Of a stretch of 64,000 bases of DNA, positions 62,762 to 64,000 are shown one piece after another. The stretch lies in the NCBI GenBank assembly GCA_963693315.1, contig OY856186.1, forward strand, positions 284,786,492-284,850,491, given 5' to 3'. A model generated the notes under the pieces. That model ran no database searches and was not told where the DNA came from. It saw nothing but the letters and a program-made list of their open reading frames with translations. This stretch comes from Diogma glabrata. Its lineage: Eukaryota; Arthropoda; Insecta; Diptera; Cylindrotomidae. A program made the position numbers and the translations under genes. Position 1 is the first letter of the stretch; every line of letters begins with the position of its first letter.

Positions 62762-63044
62762 TCACCAATCAACCTTTTTTTCCAACTTTAATGAATTAAC
62801 ATAACTAAATATTATATATTATTTGCATAACTACTTCGAATTATTTTTTCTGAATTTTGCTTTCTAATTTGATACTTCTTAATTTTTGTGAATTTATATC
62901 TTATTTTTCTTTTGTTAAATTGTTTAAGGGCGTTATAATTTTTTGTAAGATAAACTTAAATTTATATTATATAATTAACTAAACTAAACCATTCTAAATT
63001 TTTATCACGTTCTCGTTTAAAATTTGCTACTTCTCTTCAGAAAC

Positions 63045-64000
63045 ATGCCTAGAATTGTGACTCAAAGAACATCAAACTTATTGAACTCTGTGAACTTAAC
63101 CAACGTTGTCCTTAGATCTGCTTTTAAGGATAATTTAAATCTCCTTAATTTCTGTCATTTTAATAGCCAAAGCATTTCTACCAAAGCCACTAATAAAATC
63201 GATGAAGTTCGGAATATTCTGAAGGATGCACCACTTATTGCGATAGGCGTATCTGAAACATGGTTAAAACCTTATATAAATAATAAACTTGTGGAAATAC
63301 AAGGATTTAATATGTTTCGCAATGATCGAATCAAGCGTAGAGGAGGAGGTGTGGCCGTTTATATTCGGAAAGGAATAAAGTGTTTTGTCGTAGGAAAATC
63401 AGTGGAAATATCTGGAACGGGTTTGAGCTGTAAGCAAACTTTAAGTTTACATGAATATTGCGTTTCTGGAATAGAGTTTATTTTCCTTGAAATTCATGTA
63501 TCAAACCGGAAAATTCTTTTTGGCGTTGTTTATAACCCAGATAGTAAAAAATTTAACACTAGAACCGGTCTCAATAGTATTCTTGATAACTTATTGCCCC
63601 AATATAATGATGTGATTATTACTGGTGACTTTAACACCAATTTACTTATGTCCACTCCTATATCTAATGACTTCACAGATCTCTTGATTGAATGTGGGCT
63701 TGTAAATCTATCTCAAAGTGCAACACATTTCACTAAAACATCATCATCATTGCTTGATCTTGTCATTGTAAATGATACTTCAAAAATCTTAAAATATAAC
63801 CAAGTTGATGTTCCTGGTATTTCTAAGCATGATATGGTTTTTGGTACCTACAATATTGAAGTTACTCAGACTAGCAATAATTACAGTTTTCGAGATTATA
63901 GAAATATCAACATGGATGATGTCGTTTATAAAATATTATCACAACCATGGGAAAGGTTTTATAACTTAAGTAATTCTGATGATTTGCTAAATTTCTTTAA
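63045..64000 (+). CDS. LINE ORF2, endonuclease domain (continues past the window)
   Basis: Open from the ATG at 63045 to the window edge (318 codons). AP-type endonuclease motifs are in order: LNFCHFNSQSI, IGVSETWLKP, RRGGGVAVYIRKG, VVYNPDSKKFNT, VIITGDFNTNLL, SLLDLVIVND and GISKHDMV. All the expected catalytic residues seem present. The reverse transcriptase lies beyond the window. It belongs to the CR1/Jockey-type group but its sequence is distinct from the nested element's ORF2. Confidence 0.92.
   Translation, partial: MPRIVTQRTSNLLNSVNLTNVVLRSAFKDNLNLLNFCHFNSQSISTKATNKIDEVRNILKDAPLIAIGVSETWLKPYINNKLVEIQGFNMFRNDRIKRRGGGVAVYIRKGIKCFVVGKSVEISGTGLSCKQTLSLHEYCVSGIEFIFLEIHVSNRKILFGVVYNPDSKKFNTRTGLNSILDNLLPQYNDVIITGDFNTNLLMSTPISNDFTDLLIECGLVNLSQSATHFTKTSSSLLDLVIVNDTSKILKYNQVDVPGISKHDMVFGTYNIEVTQTSNNYSFRDYRNINMDDVVYKILSQPWERFYNLSNSDDLLNFF

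Larger units (their letters stand above)
61960..64000 (+). mobile_element. Two-ORF LINE running off the right edge
   Basis: ORF1 (61994-62761) and ORF2 (from 63045) are separated by 283 nt, nearly the same spacing as in the nested element at 7941-12540 (287 nt). The 5' boundary is not clear. No frame disruption is visible inside the window. Confidence 0.85.

Noticed and set aside
1..64000. CRISPR arrays, bacterial operons or a phage
   Set aside because: Spliced genes, LINEs and microRNAs show eukaryotic nuclear DNA; no regular spacer-repeat array was seen.

Overview
The window is AT-rich eukaryotic DNA, almost certainly from an insect. The evidence is a miR-2/miR-13 microRNA cluster, two spliced host genes with short GT-AG introns, and a dense mixture of Tc1, CR1/Jockey-like, RTE-like and Ty3/gypsy-like elements, MITEs and foldback elements. 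I cannot fix the order of insect. The sequence has one 200-N assembly gap (18574-18773).

Layout. 1-1016 is the 3' part of a Tc1-like DNA transposon. About 1.9-4.65 kb is a repeat family ending in a TACGGAACCC hallmark. 4987-13210 is a Ty3/gypsy-like LTR element with 4-bp target duplications, SAP-gag, zinc knuckles and protease but no reverse transcriptase or integrase. A full-length, apparently intact two-ORF non-LTR retrotransposon (7941-12540, minus) is nested in its 3' LTR. 13.3-21 kb is repeat DNA: a foldback element, an inverted array of tRNA-headed units, a minisatellite element, a 5S-rRNA-headed RTE-like fragment and a diverged ~450-bp tandem repeat.

The main host gene, on the plus strand, encodes a PPP4R1-like HEAT-repeat regulatory subunit of protein phosphatase 4. 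I could place ten exons between 26233 and 55548, and the 5' exons were not found. Intron 2 of the visible part (26577-27372) holds five miR-2/miR-13 hairpins in the sense orientation. The next intron (27562-47731) is 20 kb and full of mobile DNA. It includes a 944-bp palindrome, paired MITEs, broken LINEs, a 93-nt miRNA-like hairpin, and a perfect 618-bp inverted repeat made of 441-bp tRNA-headed units flanked by a 13-bp direct repeat.

Convergent to it on the minus strand (57107-58407) are two exons of a divergent atlastin-family GTPase. Its C-terminus is a charged coiled coil in place of the usual membrane hairpin and tail; its P-loop exon was not found. The right edge (61994-64000) is a second two-ORF LINE running off the window, with the same ORF1/ORF2 spacing as the nested one.

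The best leads are the microRNA cluster inside PPP4R1, the membrane-anchor-less atlastin, and the two unrelated tRNA-headed inverted arrays with the same architecture.
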